DNA of 35,731 bases from the NCBI GenBank assembly GCA_913060475.1, contig CAJXSD010000022.1, forward strand, positions 1 through 35,731, in the 5' to 3' direction. Every line of letters starts with the position of its first letter. Position 1 is the first letter of the stretch. Shown piece after piece: positions 8,918 through 16,932 of this stretch. Below the pieces are notes generated by a model, which had not been told where the DNA came from, ran no database searches, and saw only the letters and a program-made list of their open reading frames with translations. A program made the translations under genes and the position numbers. This DNA is from an uncultured Paracoccaceae bacterium. GTDB lineage: Bacteria > Pseudomonadota > Alphaproteobacteria > Rhodobacterales > Rhodobacteraceae.

Positions 8918-9988
8918 GTGGCATTGCCAGTTCGAGAACAAGCAAAATATTGGGGCATCACGGCGGTGGTTGTGGCGCTGGTGTTATGGTCATTGGGAAA
9001 TGTATTGCTGCCCTTTGTGGTTGGGGCGGCGATTGCGTATTTCCTGGATCCGGTGGCCGACCGGTTAGAGGCAATGGGGCTGTCGCGCATTGCGGCCACG
9101 GCGATCATCACCGTTTTTTCAATTTTGGTGTTTTTCCTGGCCGCTATCTTGATCATTCCAACGTTAATTCAGCAAACGACCAATCTGTTTAATACGGCGC
9201 CTGCCATTTTCAAACAACTGCAACTGTTTTTTGCGGAACAATTTCCCAGTTTGCTTGATGATACCTCGCCTATCCGAGAGGCGTTTTTATCGGTTGGCGC
9301 GTCCATTCAGCAAAAGGGCGCGTCGCTGTTGGCCACTCTGCTATCCTCGGCGGCATCCTTGTTAAACATCGTACTGTTGTTCGTGATTTCGCCCGTGGTT
9401 GCGGTGTATTTGCTGTTGGATTGGGACAATATGATTACGCGGATCAATGCGCTGCTGCCACTGGATCATGCGCCGGTTGTCCGCCAATTGATGCGCGACA
9501 TTGATAAAACCCTATCGTCTTTCGTGCGGGGTATGGGATCTGTTTGTCTGATCCTGGGCACATATTACGCCGTTGCCTTGATGATTGTCGGGCTGGATTT
9601 TGGATTGATCGTGGGTGCCATTGCTGGATTGGTCACGTTTATTCCCTATGTCGGCGCATTGTTGGGCGGTGCGCTGGCCATCGGATTGGCCCTGTTTCAA
9701 TTCTGGGGGGATTGGGTCAGCATCGGGTTGGTCGCGGGCATATTTTTCATTGGCCAATTCCTAGAAGGCAACTTACTGACCCCGAAACTGGTCGGCAATT
9801 CGGTGGGATTGCATCCGGTTTGGTTGATGTTGGCCCTATCCGTTTTTGGTGCGTTGTTTGGATTTATCGGCATGCTGGTTGCGGTCCCCGTTGCGGCCAG
9901 TATCGGGGTGCTTGCAAGATTTGGGATATCGAATTATCTGCAAAGCCGCCTGTACCGCGGGCTAAGTGGAATAGATCCGAAAGAGTGA
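8918..9988 (+). CDS. AI-2E family transporter (PerM/TqsA-like permease)
   Basis: A 356-residue membrane protein of the AI-2E exporter family, with about seven or eight membrane segments. The N-terminal pair includes PFVVGAAIAYFLDPVADRLE, a central extramembrane segment spans about residues 110-190, and the C-terminal block holds the family's GAIAGLVTFIPYVGALLG and LTPKLVGNSVGLHPVWL. Substrates in this family are varied and mostly unknown. Three starts are plausible: ATG 8840 (with AAAGGA), ATG 8876, and GTG 8918 (with AGGGAG at a good distance). I prefer GTG 8918, because related proteins begin close to ALPVREQAKYWG. The stop lies one base before hda, so the two are probably co-transcribed. 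Confidence 0.9.
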   Translation: MALPVREQAKYWGITAVVVALVLWSLGNVLLPFVVGAAIAYFLDPVADRLEAMGLSRIAATAIITVFSILVFFLAAILIIPTLIQQTTNLFNTAPAIFKQLQLFFAEQFPSLLDDTSPIREAFLSVGASIQQKGASLLATLLSSAASLLNIVLLFVISPVVAVYLLLDWDNMITRINALLPLDHAPVVRQLMRDIDKTLSSFVRGMGSVCLILGTYYAVALMIVGLDFGLIVGAIAGLVTFIPYVGALLGGALAIGLALFQFWGDWVSIGLVAGIFFIGQFLEGNLLTPKLVGNSVGLHPVWLMLALSVFGALFGFIGMLVAVPVAASIGVLARFGISNYLQSRLYRGLSGIDPKE

Positions 9989-9989
9989 A

Positions 9990-10667
9990 ATGTCGAAACA
10001 GCTGATTTTAGATTTGCCCAAACGGACATCGTTGGGGCGCGGTGATTTTTTCATTTCACACAGTAACGCACTGGCCGTTGCCTTGATTGAGGATTGGGAA
10101 AACTGGCCCAATCGCAAACATATCCTCTATGGGGCCAAAGGGTCGGGCAAAACGCACCTATCGCATGTTTGGGCCACCACCGCAGGGGCCGCCGTAATCC
10201 CTGCGGCCGAATTAACACAGCACGATGTGACCGAATTGACGCAAACCAATGTTGTTGTGGATGATTTGGATCAGATGGCCGGCGACATGGCCACGGAACA
10301 GGCCATGTTTCATTTGCATAACCTGATTGCCGCACAGGGCAATTATATGCTGATCACAGGGCGCACAGATCCCGGAAAATGGCCGCTGGCCCTGCCCGAC
10401 CTGGCATCGCGCCTGCAGGGGGCGCGTGCCGCGACATTGGCTGATCCTGATGATTCCCTGTTTATCGCATTGCTGGCCAAATTGTTTTCCGATCGCCAAT
10501 TGTTCCCTGGACCCGATGTTTTGCAATATCTGTTGACGCGGTGTGACCGGTCCTTTGAACAGGCGCAATTCATCGTGGATGAATTGGATCGGCAGGCCTT
10601 GGCTGAACATCGCAACATTACGCGGCGCTTTGCCGCCGAGGTTCTGGACAAACTTGCAGTTGATTAG
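9990..10667 (+). CDS. hda: DnaA-related regulatory ATPase (Hda-type)
   Basis: A 225-residue AAA+ protein matching the ATPase part of DnaA but lacking the DNA-binding domain IV, as expected for Hda. It opens with QLILDLPKRTSLGRGDFFIS, the Hda/DnaA-like N-terminus carrying a clamp-binding QLxLxL-type motif. Walker A is GAKGSGKTH, Walker B VVVDDLDQ, and the sensor II region follows. In proteobacteria Hda with the beta clamp promotes hydrolysis of DnaA-bound ATP and prevents over-initiation. ATG 9990 lies one base after the permease stop. ppx follows 51 bases later. Confidence 0.92.
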   Translation: MSKQLILDLPKRTSLGRGDFFISHSNALAVALIEDWENWPNRKHILYGAKGSGKTHLSHVWATTAGAAVIPAAELTQHDVTELTQTNVVVDDLDQMAGDMATEQAMFHLHNLIAAQGNYMLITGRTDPGKWPLALPDLASRLQGARAATLADPDDSLFIALLAKLFSDRQLFPGPDVLQYLLTRCDRSFEQAQFIVDELDRQALAEHRNITRRFAAEVLDKLAVD

Positions 10668-10718
10668 GGCCGCGCCCCGATTTACAACAGGCAATGTTCC
10701 CGACGAACGAGGCACAGG

Positions 10719-12251
10719 ATGAACCAGACGACCAAAGCACAATGGGCCCCCTATGACAGTGCCGATTTTGCCAATGTCAAATACCCCTATCTGAAAAAAG
10801 TTGGCGTGATTGATGTGGGATCAAATTCGGTCCGTTTGGTTGTATTTGACGGGGCCGCCCGGTCGCCTGCGTATTTTTACAATGAAAAAATCATGTGCGC
10901 CTTGGGGGCCGGTATGGCGCGTTCGGGGCAGTTGAACCCGGATGGGCGCAAACGGGCCTTGGCCGCGATTGACAGATTTGTGCATCTGGCCAAGGGGATG
11001 GGCGTGCCCAAATTAACCGCCGTGGCCACCGCCGCCGTGCGTGATGCCGTCGATGGCATCGAATTCTGCAACGAGGTATTGGAAAAAACGGGTCAAAAAA
11101 TCTGGATCATCGACGGATTAGAAGAGGCGCGTTTATCGGCCCAAGGGGTATTATTGGGCTGGCCCGGCAGCTATGGTCTGGTCTGCGATATTGGCGGATC
11201 ATCGATGGAACTGGCCGAAATCAGTGGCGGTCATGTGGGCAAGCGGATTTCATCCGATTTGGGGCCGCTTAAGCTGTTGGAAATCAAGGGCGGCCAGAAG
11301 GCCCGCCTGCGCCATATCAAAGAGACTCTGCACAAAATGCATGACGCGCTGGGGCCGCAGCACAATCGTTTGTTCCTGGTTGGGGGGTCTTGGCGGGCCT
11401 TGGCGCGCGTCGATATGCTGCGCCGCAACTATCCGCTGCATGTCATGCATGAATACCGGATGAGCACGGCCGACATTCGCGACACCATCGCCTATCTGGG
11501 CGATCATGATCACGATCAAATCCGGGCCCAAGCCGGCATATCCGCCAGCCGTATGGCATTGGTCCCCTATGCCGCCGAAGTGTTAAAGCGTATCCTATCG
11601 GTCTTTAAACCCAAGGATATTGCCCTGTCCAGTTATGGCATCCGCGAAGGCATGCTCTATGAAGAAATGCCCCAGGACATGCGCGACCGCGATCCATTGA
11701 TCGAAGCCTGCCATTTTGCCGAGATGAAGGATGCCCGAATCCCAGGGTATGGCATGCATCTGTTTGATTTTGTCAAAGGGTTATTTCCCTTGGCCACGGA
11801 TGATTTTTTGCGCCTGATCCAGGCGGCCTGCCATCTGCACGATGTGTCGTGGCGCGCGCACCCCGATTACCGCGCCGAGGTCTGTTTTGACAATGCCACA
11901 CGTGCCAATTTGGGCGGGTTGAAACATTCCGAACGGGTTTGGTTGGGTCTGGCCCTGTTACACCGATATAAAAACAGCCGTGATGGGTCGCCCTTTGCCG
12001 ATCTGTTTACCCTGCTGAATGAAAAGCAACTGCAATCGGCAGAAATCATCGGCAAGGCAATGCGGCTGGGGGCTATGCTGTGGATTTCCGACGACCACAT
12101 GCATGCCGAATTGACCATCAACCGCAAACGGCAAAAGGTCATTTTGGAACTGTCCAGCGATATGATGCCCTTGTTTGGCGAAGTGGCACAGGCGCGGTTT
12201 GAGTCGCTTGCGAAATCATTAAAACTGGCGCCCAAGGTTGTGATCCGCTAG
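10719..12251 (+). CDS. ppx: Exopolyphosphatase / guanosine pentaphosphatase (Ppx/GppA family)
   Basis: A 510-residue protein with an actin-like fold (first 300 or so residues) and a C-terminal HD-like helical part. The two phosphate-binding motifs are GVIDVGSNSVRLVVFDG near residue 29 and ICDIGGSSMELAEI-like sequence (CDIGGSSMELAE) near residue 155; ATAAVRDA lies between them. The HD part contains LHDVSWRAHPDYRAE. It would remove terminal phosphate from polyphosphate or act on pppGpp. Related genomes usually have ppk directly upstream, and here there are only 51 bases between hda and ppx. The stop overlaps that of the convergent next gene at a shared CTAG. Confidence 0.93.
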   Translation: MNQTTKAQWAPYDSADFANVKYPYLKKVGVIDVGSNSVRLVVFDGAARSPAYFYNEKIMCALGAGMARSGQLNPDGRKRALAAIDRFVHLAKGMGVPKLTAVATAAVRDAVDGIEFCNEVLEKTGQKIWIIDGLEEARLSAQGVLLGWPGSYGLVCDIGGSSMELAEISGGHVGKRISSDLGPLKLLEIKGGQKARLRHIKETLHKMHDALGPQHNRLFLVGGSWRALARVDMLRRNYPLHVMHEYRMSTADIRDTIAYLGDHDHDQIRAQAGISASRMALVPYAAEVLKRILSVFKPKDIALSSYGIREGMLYEEMPQDMRDRDPLIEACHFAEMKDARIPGYGMHLFDFVKGLFPLATDDFLRLIQAACHLHDVSWRAHPDYRAEVCFDNATRANLGGLKHSERVWLGLALLHRYKNSRDGSPFADLFTLLNEKQLQSAEIIGKAMRLGAMLWISDDHMHAELTINRKRQKVILELSSDMMPLFGEVAQARFESLAKSLKLAPKVVIR

Positions 12252-13249
12252 GCCAGATCAATGTCCAACGTCACCGGGAAATGGTCACTGGCCGTGATTA
12301 ATGCCTGGGCCAATTCCGGTGCCAATTGCGTTTCATATGGGTTCCAAATGCGCCATTGCCCGCCCATGCCCCTAAGGTTCGGGCTGACAAAAATATAGTC
12401 GATCAAGGCATTCAGATGTTTTGGTTGATCGCGCCCTTGAAACCGTGCGCTGTAGGGATGATCGCCAAATTCATTCACTACCACCTGCGCGACATGCGGG
12501 TCAAACATTGGCACATCGTGCGATCCGGCACCTGCGATGATTTCAATCGATGAACGTCCAAACAGGGTTTCATAGGTATCCAACCCCGGCCCATCATTAA
12601 AATCGCCCAAAACGATCACATCCAGCCCCGCCGCCAAGCGGTCCGACACACGGCGGCGCAGCCAGATGGCCTGGGCCAATTGTTTGCGGCGGTTCTTGAT
12701 GGATTGCTGCATCGCCTCTTGCGGGTTACGCGCACCGTGGGGGGCCTTGGATTTCAGATGCACGCCGATCATTTCAAACTGGGCACCGCTGGCCAATGAA
12801 ACCCGGGTTTCCAAGGGGGGTTTCGAAAATTCAACACGATCAAGACGCGCGTCGATATCAAGATCAATTTCAAAACATGTGTCAAACAGTGGGGCCCGTT
12901 CACTGGCCTGCGGGGCATGTGTCAGGGTGCAGACACGGGGATCATAAAGGATTGCCAATTCCTGTTGTGTGTCATTCGCATAGCCCATGGTAATCGCATT
13001 GGTGCGCAAATCAAACCGGCTGCAAAACTGATTTAATGCCGTTATCGTGCTGCGCGTGGTGCTGTGATCGGGGGCCTCGACCAATAAAATGATATCGGCA
13101 TTCACGGCATGAAATACGGTGCCCAGGGCGGCAATTTGATCGTGGCGCGTGACGTTATAGCGGCCCGACCATCCCTGATCGTCCTGCAAATCGCCCGCAT
13201 CATCAAACAAGGCATTGAACCATTCCACGTTATAGGTGGCGATCCGCAT
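12248..13249 (-). CDS. Endonuclease/exonuclease/phosphatase-fold protein
   Basis: A 333-residue member of the EEP (DNase I/ExoIII/sphingomyelinase) fold. Fold landmarks appear in order: RIATYNVEWF at the N-terminus, metal-binding Glu in ILLVEAPD, IGVHLKSKA, VLGDFNDGPGLDTYE with the catalytic Asp/Asn, LIDYIFVSP, and ASDHFPVTLDI with the C-terminal catalytic His. No signal peptide is apparent, so a cytoplasmic nuclease or phosphodiesterase is likely; the substrate cannot be told from sequence. The stop shares CTAG with ppx and no terminator separates the two convergent genes. The upstream DnaJ-domain gene ends six bases before its start, so they probably form an operon. Confidence 0.88.
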   Translation of the reverse strand: MRIATYNVEWFNALFDDAGDLQDDQGWSGRYNVTRHDQIAALGTVFHAVNADIILLVEAPDHSTTRSTITALNQFCSRFDLRTNAITMGYANDTQQELAILYDPRVCTLTHAPQASERAPLFDTCFEIDLDIDARLDRVEFSKPPLETRVSLASGAQFEMIGVHLKSKAPHGARNPQEAMQQSIKNRRKQLAQAIWLRRRVSDRLAAGLDVIVLGDFNDGPGLDTYETLFGRSSIEIIAGAGSHDVPMFDPHVAQVVVNEFGDHPYSARFQGRDQPKHLNALIDYIFVSPNLRGMGGQWRIWNPYETQLAPELAQALITASDHFPVTLDIDLA

Positions 13250-13255
13250 ATCCGA

Positions 13256-13933
13256 TTACCGCGCGCGGGTTAGGTGATCATAGGCATCGTTGATCTGCGC
13301 CATTTTGCGTTCGGCCAGTGTGATGGCCTCTTGGGGTAGGCCACGGGCGATCAGTTGATCCGGATGATATTCACGCGCCAACCTGCGATACGCGGCACGG
13401 ATCACATCGGGATCATCGGTGGGATCAATTCCCAAAACACAATAAGGATCCGGCACAGCATCGGGTACAAACGTGGCGCGCAATTTGTCAAATTCGGGCC
13501 CTGACAGGCCAAAGATTTTGGCAACATCGGCTAGAAATGTATTTTCCTGCGGGTGATACGTCCCGTCTGCGATGGCGATGTAAAACAGCCCCTCTAGCAA
13601 ATCGCGCAGTGTCTGGTGCCCTGCCCCGAACATGGCCCCGATCCGACGGGCATAGATATCATAGCCTGCCACATCCTGGCGCGCCAAATTAAACACGCGC
13701 GCGGCATGATCTTGATCTGCTGCGGGAATTTGGAACACTTGGCGAAAGGCTGTGACTTCGTCTCGGGTCACACGCCCATCAGCCTTGGCCATTTTGGCCC
13801 CCAAGGCAATCACCGCAATGGTAAAGGCGATGGTGCGCTCTGGCGGCGTGCGCAGACGGTCAAAGACCGCAGACAGGCTTTCACCATTGGCCAGCGCGGA
13901 TAAAGCTTGGGATATTTTGGACCAGATTGACAT
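13256..13933 (-). CDS. TerB-DnaJ domain protein (DjlA-like co-chaperone)
   Basis: A 225-residue protein with an all-helical TerB-like domain (about residues 35-150, including KADGRVTRDEVTAFRQVF and IADGTYHPQENTFL) and a C-terminal J domain. The J domain contains DPYCVLGIDPTDDPDVIRAAYRRLA and the HPD motif at 190-192. E. coli DjlA has the same domain order plus an N-terminal membrane anchor, which is missing here. It probably stimulates DnaK ATPase on unknown clients. ATG 13933 reads MSIWSKISQALSALANGESL. Confidence 0.92.
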   Translation of the reverse strand: MSIWSKISQALSALANGESLSAVFDRLRTPPERTIAFTIAVIALGAKMAKADGRVTRDEVTAFRQVFQIPAADQDHAARVFNLARQDVAGYDIYARRIGAMFGAGHQTLRDLLEGLFYIAIADGTYHPQENTFLADVAKIFGLSGPEFDKLRATFVPDAVPDPYCVLGIDPTDDPDVIRAAYRRLAREYHPDQLIARGLPQEAITLAERKMAQINDAYDHLTRAR

Positions 13934-14009
13934 AACAGATCCCGTCTAACACGAAACCAATCCGACCGACAGCGAATTGCACCGCCCCGCAGGAAATTTC
14001 ACGAAACTG

Positions 14010-14624
14010 TTAGGTTAATGTGATAACCCCATTCGGGCATTCCACTGTGACGGACAGCCCGGCACATTCGCGGCCACGCACAACCACGCGTTGGTCCGAA
14101 AACCCGCCCATCAGAAAGGATTTCAGCGAAATCGCATGGGGGTGTTCAATTTGCAAACGGGCCAACCGACACCCCACATCCGGCAGATGTGTCACTGGAT
14201 GGTCCGCCCCCATCCAGTCGATCACCGCAGGCGCACAATCATCCAGCGGCAAATGCCCCGATTTCGGAACCGTGATTTGCCAGGTCAAATCATCGCGCGA
14301 TACCGTCATCATATCCCCCGTACCGATCAGGGTTTTCCCGATAACACGGCGCGGTTTATCGGTCTGCAGCACCCAATTCGTCAAGCGCGGCGGGCCGGAA
14401 AACGTATCCAAACCAAACCAACGCGCATGGGGTGGCTTGGGTGCGTCTGGATCAATGGCAATCACCTCAAGATAGGAATCCCCCAGCGACAGCAGCGCGT
14501 TATGCGTCCCAAAGGCCGCATGTTTGCCTCCCTGCGTCATCTGAACCCCCAAAAGGTTTTGGATATAATCGACCCCTTGGGACAGGGATTGCGCGGAAAT
14601 TACGATGTGATCAAGTTTTAACAT
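14010..14624 (-). CDS. VOC family (glyoxalase-like) protein
   Basis: A 204-residue protein of the Glyoxalase_3-like VOC group. The N-terminal module begins MLKLDHIVISAQSLSQGVDYI, where the His is a typical metal ligand. It continues with GGKHAAFGTHNALLSLGDSYLEVIAI, in which Glu is the second ligand. The rest forms a second, more divergent module. Members bind a metal and diverse small molecules; no substrate can be given. The start at ATG 14624 is set by the domain beginning; the ribosome binding site is weak and longer in-frame readings have no support. It lies between the DnaJ-domain gene and the EamA exporter on the same strand. Confidence 0.82.
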   Translation of the reverse strand: MLKLDHIVISAQSLSQGVDYIQNLLGVQMTQGGKHAAFGTHNALLSLGDSYLEVIAIDPDAPKPPHARWFGLDTFSGPPRLTNWVLQTDKPRRVIGKTLIGTGDMMTVSRDDLTWQITVPKSGHLPLDDCAPAVIDWMGADHPVTHLPDVGCRLARLQIEHPHAISLKSFLMGGFSDQRVVVRGRECAGLSVTVECPNGVITLT

Positions 14625-14719
14625 AGTTCCAGCAACGTACCGTTCCGGGCCGAGATTAGTCAAATCGTCATAACATTTTGAAAATTCGGCGATGGCTGGG
14701 ACAACTGCACAAAATTTCA

Positions 14720-15640
14720 TCACTTGGGTCGCGGGTGTTCCGATTGGACATGGGGGGTCACGACCCGTTTGCGCGATCGCGCCTCGCGCCAAGTCATGAA
14801 CGAAATCGCGGCCATGATCAGGCCTGCACCGACAATGACCCAAAGGTCAATCGCTTCGCCAAACACAATGGCACCCGTCGCAACGGCCCAGATCAGTTGT
14901 AAAAATGTGACCGGCTGCGTAACCGTGACGGGGGCCGCCGCAAAGGCCAATGTCATGGTGTAATGCCCAATTGTTGCAAAACACGCGACCGCAAACAGCA
15001 GCGCCACATCCCCCGCAGATGGCGGCACCCAGACCCACCATGCTAGGGGCGCCAACACGATTGTGACCAAAATTGACAGGGCCACAACCACGACCGAGGG
15101 GTGCAAAAAACCAGACACGCGTTTTGCAATCAGATAGGATCCCGCAAACCCCAACGACGTCGCCAACATCGCCAAATGGCCAGACGACACGTCGCGAAAC
15201 CCGGGCCGCAAAATGATAAAGGCCCCAATCAACGCCACCCCGATCGCAATGATCCGACGCAGCGCCAGCGTTTCGCCCAGAAATATCGCCGCCCCGATCG
15301 TCACATAAACAGGGGTCATATAGTTCATAGCTGTCACATCGGCCATCGGGATGACCGCCATAGCATAAAACCACAAATTCACCGCAACCCCGTGCACAAT
15401 CCCACGCGCGCCCAACAATATCAGATTGGATTTCGTCAAAACGGACATCGACATATGTTTCAGCATTGGCGCCAGCAACACCAAACCCAAGGCATAGCGC
15501 AAAAATGCCGCCTGCCCCGCAGGAACACGGCCATCAACAAATTTCACCCCTGCTGTCACGCAGACAAACATAATCCCCGTGACGACCATCCAAAACACAC
15601 CCTTGGCCGTGTTTGTGGCAGTGTTTGGTGTCTGTGGCAT
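14720..15640 (-). CDS. EamA-type DMT superfamily exporter
   Basis: A 306-residue integral membrane protein with ten predicted segments in two EamA repeats (about residues 10-140 and 150-285). The first repeat ends with the typical YMTPVYVTIGAAIFLGE, the second with QPVTFLQLIWAVATGAIVFGE. A basic, His-containing tail (SRKRVVTPHVQSEHPRPK) follows. Such proteins export metabolites or amino acids; the substrate is unknown. Its ATG overlaps the stop of the LysE/ArgO-type gene by one base (TGATG), so the two exporters are translationally coupled and may serve related substrates. Confidence 0.9.
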   Translation of the reverse strand: MPQTPNTATNTAKGVFWMVVTGIMFVCVTAGVKFVDGRVPAGQAAFLRYALGLVLLAPMLKHMSMSVLTKSNLILLGARGIVHGVAVNLWFYAMAVIPMADVTAMNYMTPVYVTIGAAIFLGETLALRRIIAIGVALIGAFIILRPGFRDVSSGHLAMLATSLGFAGSYLIAKRVSGFLHPSVVVVALSILVTIVLAPLAWWVWVPPSAGDVALLFAVACFATIGHYTMTLAFAAAPVTVTQPVTFLQLIWAVATGAIVFGEAIDLWVIVGAGLIMAAISFMTWREARSRKRVVTPHVQSEHPRPK

Positions 15641-16236
15641 CAGGCCCCCCGTATCAGCATAAATGCAAGGCTGAACATAATGATGCCAATCACAAAATCC
15701 AGCACTTGCCAAGCGCGGCGGGCTGCAAACAGTGGCGCCAACAACCGCGCCCCAAATCCCAAACTGAAAAAGAAGATAAAGCTGGCCAAAGTTGCCCCAA
15801 CCGCGAACAGCACAGGGCTGGAATGTGTTTGTGAAATGGATCCCAACAGCACAACGGTGTCCAGGTAAACATGGGGGTTTAGCCAAGTAAACATCAAACA
15901 GGTGACAATGGCTTGGCGCTGCGTGTTCAAAACACCCTCTGCGGTTAAACCATCACTGGCCCGCAGCGCCGCCATCCACGATCGCACCCCATAAAATGCC
16001 AGAAATGCTGCACCGAAATATCGAATGGCCGTAATCAAATCGGGCATCTGGTTGATCAAGGCCCCCAACCCCGAAACCCCTGCAATAATTAACACCGCGT
16101 CAGAGACCGCGCAGGTCAATACAATGGGCAGAACAAATTTACGCGCCAGACCTGCCCGCAAAACAAAGGCATTTTGCGACCCGATCGCCAAGATCAGCGA
16201 AAATCCAAGAAAAAATCCCGAAACCAAACTACCCAT
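15640..16236 (-). CDS. argO: LysE/ArgO family amino acid exporter
   Basis: A 198-residue membrane protein with about six segments. The start (MGSLVSGFFLGFSLILAIGS followed by QNAFVLRAGL) is the diagnostic LysE/ArgO N-terminus, and TWLNPHVYLDTVVLLGSIS matches the conserved middle motif. ArgO/LysE proteins export arginine or lysine. No LysR-type ArgP gene is adjacent. The ATG directly follows the T run of a terminator hairpin and has no Shine-Dalgarno sequence of its own; a TTG three codons later is the only nearby alternative. Family is sure, substrate less so. Confidence 0.87.
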   Translation of the reverse strand: MGSLVSGFFLGFSLILAIGSQNAFVLRAGLARKFVLPIVLTCAVSDAVLIIAGVSGLGALINQMPDLITAIRYFGAAFLAFYGVRSWMAALRASDGLTAEGVLNTQRQAIVTCLMFTWLNPHVYLDTVVLLGSISQTHSSPVLFAVGATLASFIFFFSLGFGARLLAPLFAARRAWQVLDFVIGIIMFSLAFMLIRGA

Positions 16237-16268
16237 AAAAAAACGCCCCTGTTTGACTGGGGCGTTTT
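16237..16268 (-). terminator. Terminator hairpin abutting the argO start codon
   Basis: Perfect 10-bp arms, AAAACGCCCC (16240-16249) and GGGGCGTTTT (16259-16268), have a 9-base loop. On the minus strand the stem runs into seven T residues and the next bases are the argO ATG. It stands 41 bases after the winged-helix gene stop, so it looks like that gene's terminator, yet it could also act as an attenuator for argO-eamA. Confidence 0.85.
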
Positions 16269-16309
16269 AGCACGCAACCATTGCTGCGTATATCCGTTAT
16301 TTCAACCCG

Positions 16310-16645
16310 TTAGATCACGGCCGCCAATTGAACGGCCTGACGCTGCGATAATGGTTCAGGGTTTACATAAGATCCCGCTTTGGTGTTGGGCGCATGCGCC
16401 AACAGGCCCTTTTCCACCAAACTCTTCAAACTTCGGTGGAACGTTGGCTGCGTGATGCCTCTGGATAATTCGTGGTTCTTGATATCTTCTGATCTGGCGA
16501 CACCGTCTTTTGCCGAAATCACCAGTTGCACAGCGTAAAACACATCTTTTTCGTTTTGTGTCAAATGGCCCAGACCTAAATCGTGTTCCATTCCGTGCAG
16601 TAATTCGCGCAGTTGCGCGACATTTAAATATCGTTGTGATGACAT
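16310..16645 (-). CDS. Small winged-helix (MarR-like) DNA-binding protein
   Basis: A 111-residue protein with a likely winged-helix fold. LTQNEKDVFYAVQLVISAKDG precedes a helix-turn-helix-like segment, ITQPTFHRSLKSLVEKGLLA, and a wing at HAPNTKAGSYV. No enzymatic or ligand-binding domain is attached. I recognise the general type but no named protein. The start is taken as ATG 16645; a TTG at 16681 would lie inside an inverted repeat that looks like an operator. The position upstream of argO, separated by a terminator, hints at regulation of the exporter genes but does not prove it. Confidence 0.75.
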   Translation of the reverse strand: MSSQRYLNVAQLRELLHGMEHDLGLGHLTQNEKDVFYAVQLVISAKDGVARSEDIKNHELSRGITQPTFHRSLKSLVEKGLLAHAPNTKAGSYVNPEPLSQRQAVQLAAVI

Positions 16646-16659
16646 AATTAGACCCGCAT

Positions 16660-16685
16660 TTAATTGTTCTCGTAAGGACAATTAA
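16660..16685. promoter_or_regulatory. Inverted repeat upstream of the winged-helix gene
   Basis: TTAATTGT (16660-16667) and ACAATTAA (16678-16685) are perfect 8-base arms with a 10-base spacer, ending about 15 bases upstream of ATG 16645. The position over the promoter or leader and the roughly 18-base half-site spacing suit a dimeric repressor, plausibly the winged-helix protein itself. Autoregulation is inferred. Confidence 0.45.
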
Positions 16686-16887
16686 TCATACTAAAGTTAT
16701 ATTTTCAACTTTTTCTTTCGGAATAGATCACTACTAAAGGAATGTAGGTAATTAACCCATAATTACAAGGAAATTCAGCGCCTTACCCCAAAACAAAATA
16801 AATCAATTTGGGAATTATAACCAAAAAAGTCACGTCAAGCGTGAAATTTTTTTAAGTTAAAATGATAGTTTGCGTCTAAAAATGAAA
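16686..16887. other. AT-rich intergenic stretch
   Basis: About 200 bases that are clearly richer in A and T than their surroundings. They contain a short dyad (TCACG 16830-16834, CGTGA 16840-16844) followed on the plus strand by AATTTTTTT. The stretch separates yebC from the winged-helix gene. It probably holds the promoter of the latter; I see no open frame with a ribosome binding site and no known RNA family. Confidence 0.4.
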
Positions 16888-16910
16888 AAGGCGCGGCAAA
16901 ACTGCGCCTT
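16888..16910 (-). terminator. Rho-independent terminator after yebC
   Basis: AAGGCGC (16888-16894) pairs with GCGCCTT (16904-16910) across a 9-base loop and is followed on the minus strand by a short T run. It lies 22 bases beyond the yebC stop. Confidence 0.8.
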
Positions 16911-16932
16911 ATTCAAAATATCGCGTATAATC

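Noticed and set aside
15101..15868. A 255-codon plus-strand frame rich in Arg, His and Gln
   Set aside because: It lies antisense to the EamA and ArgO genes, has shadow-frame composition and no family resemblance.
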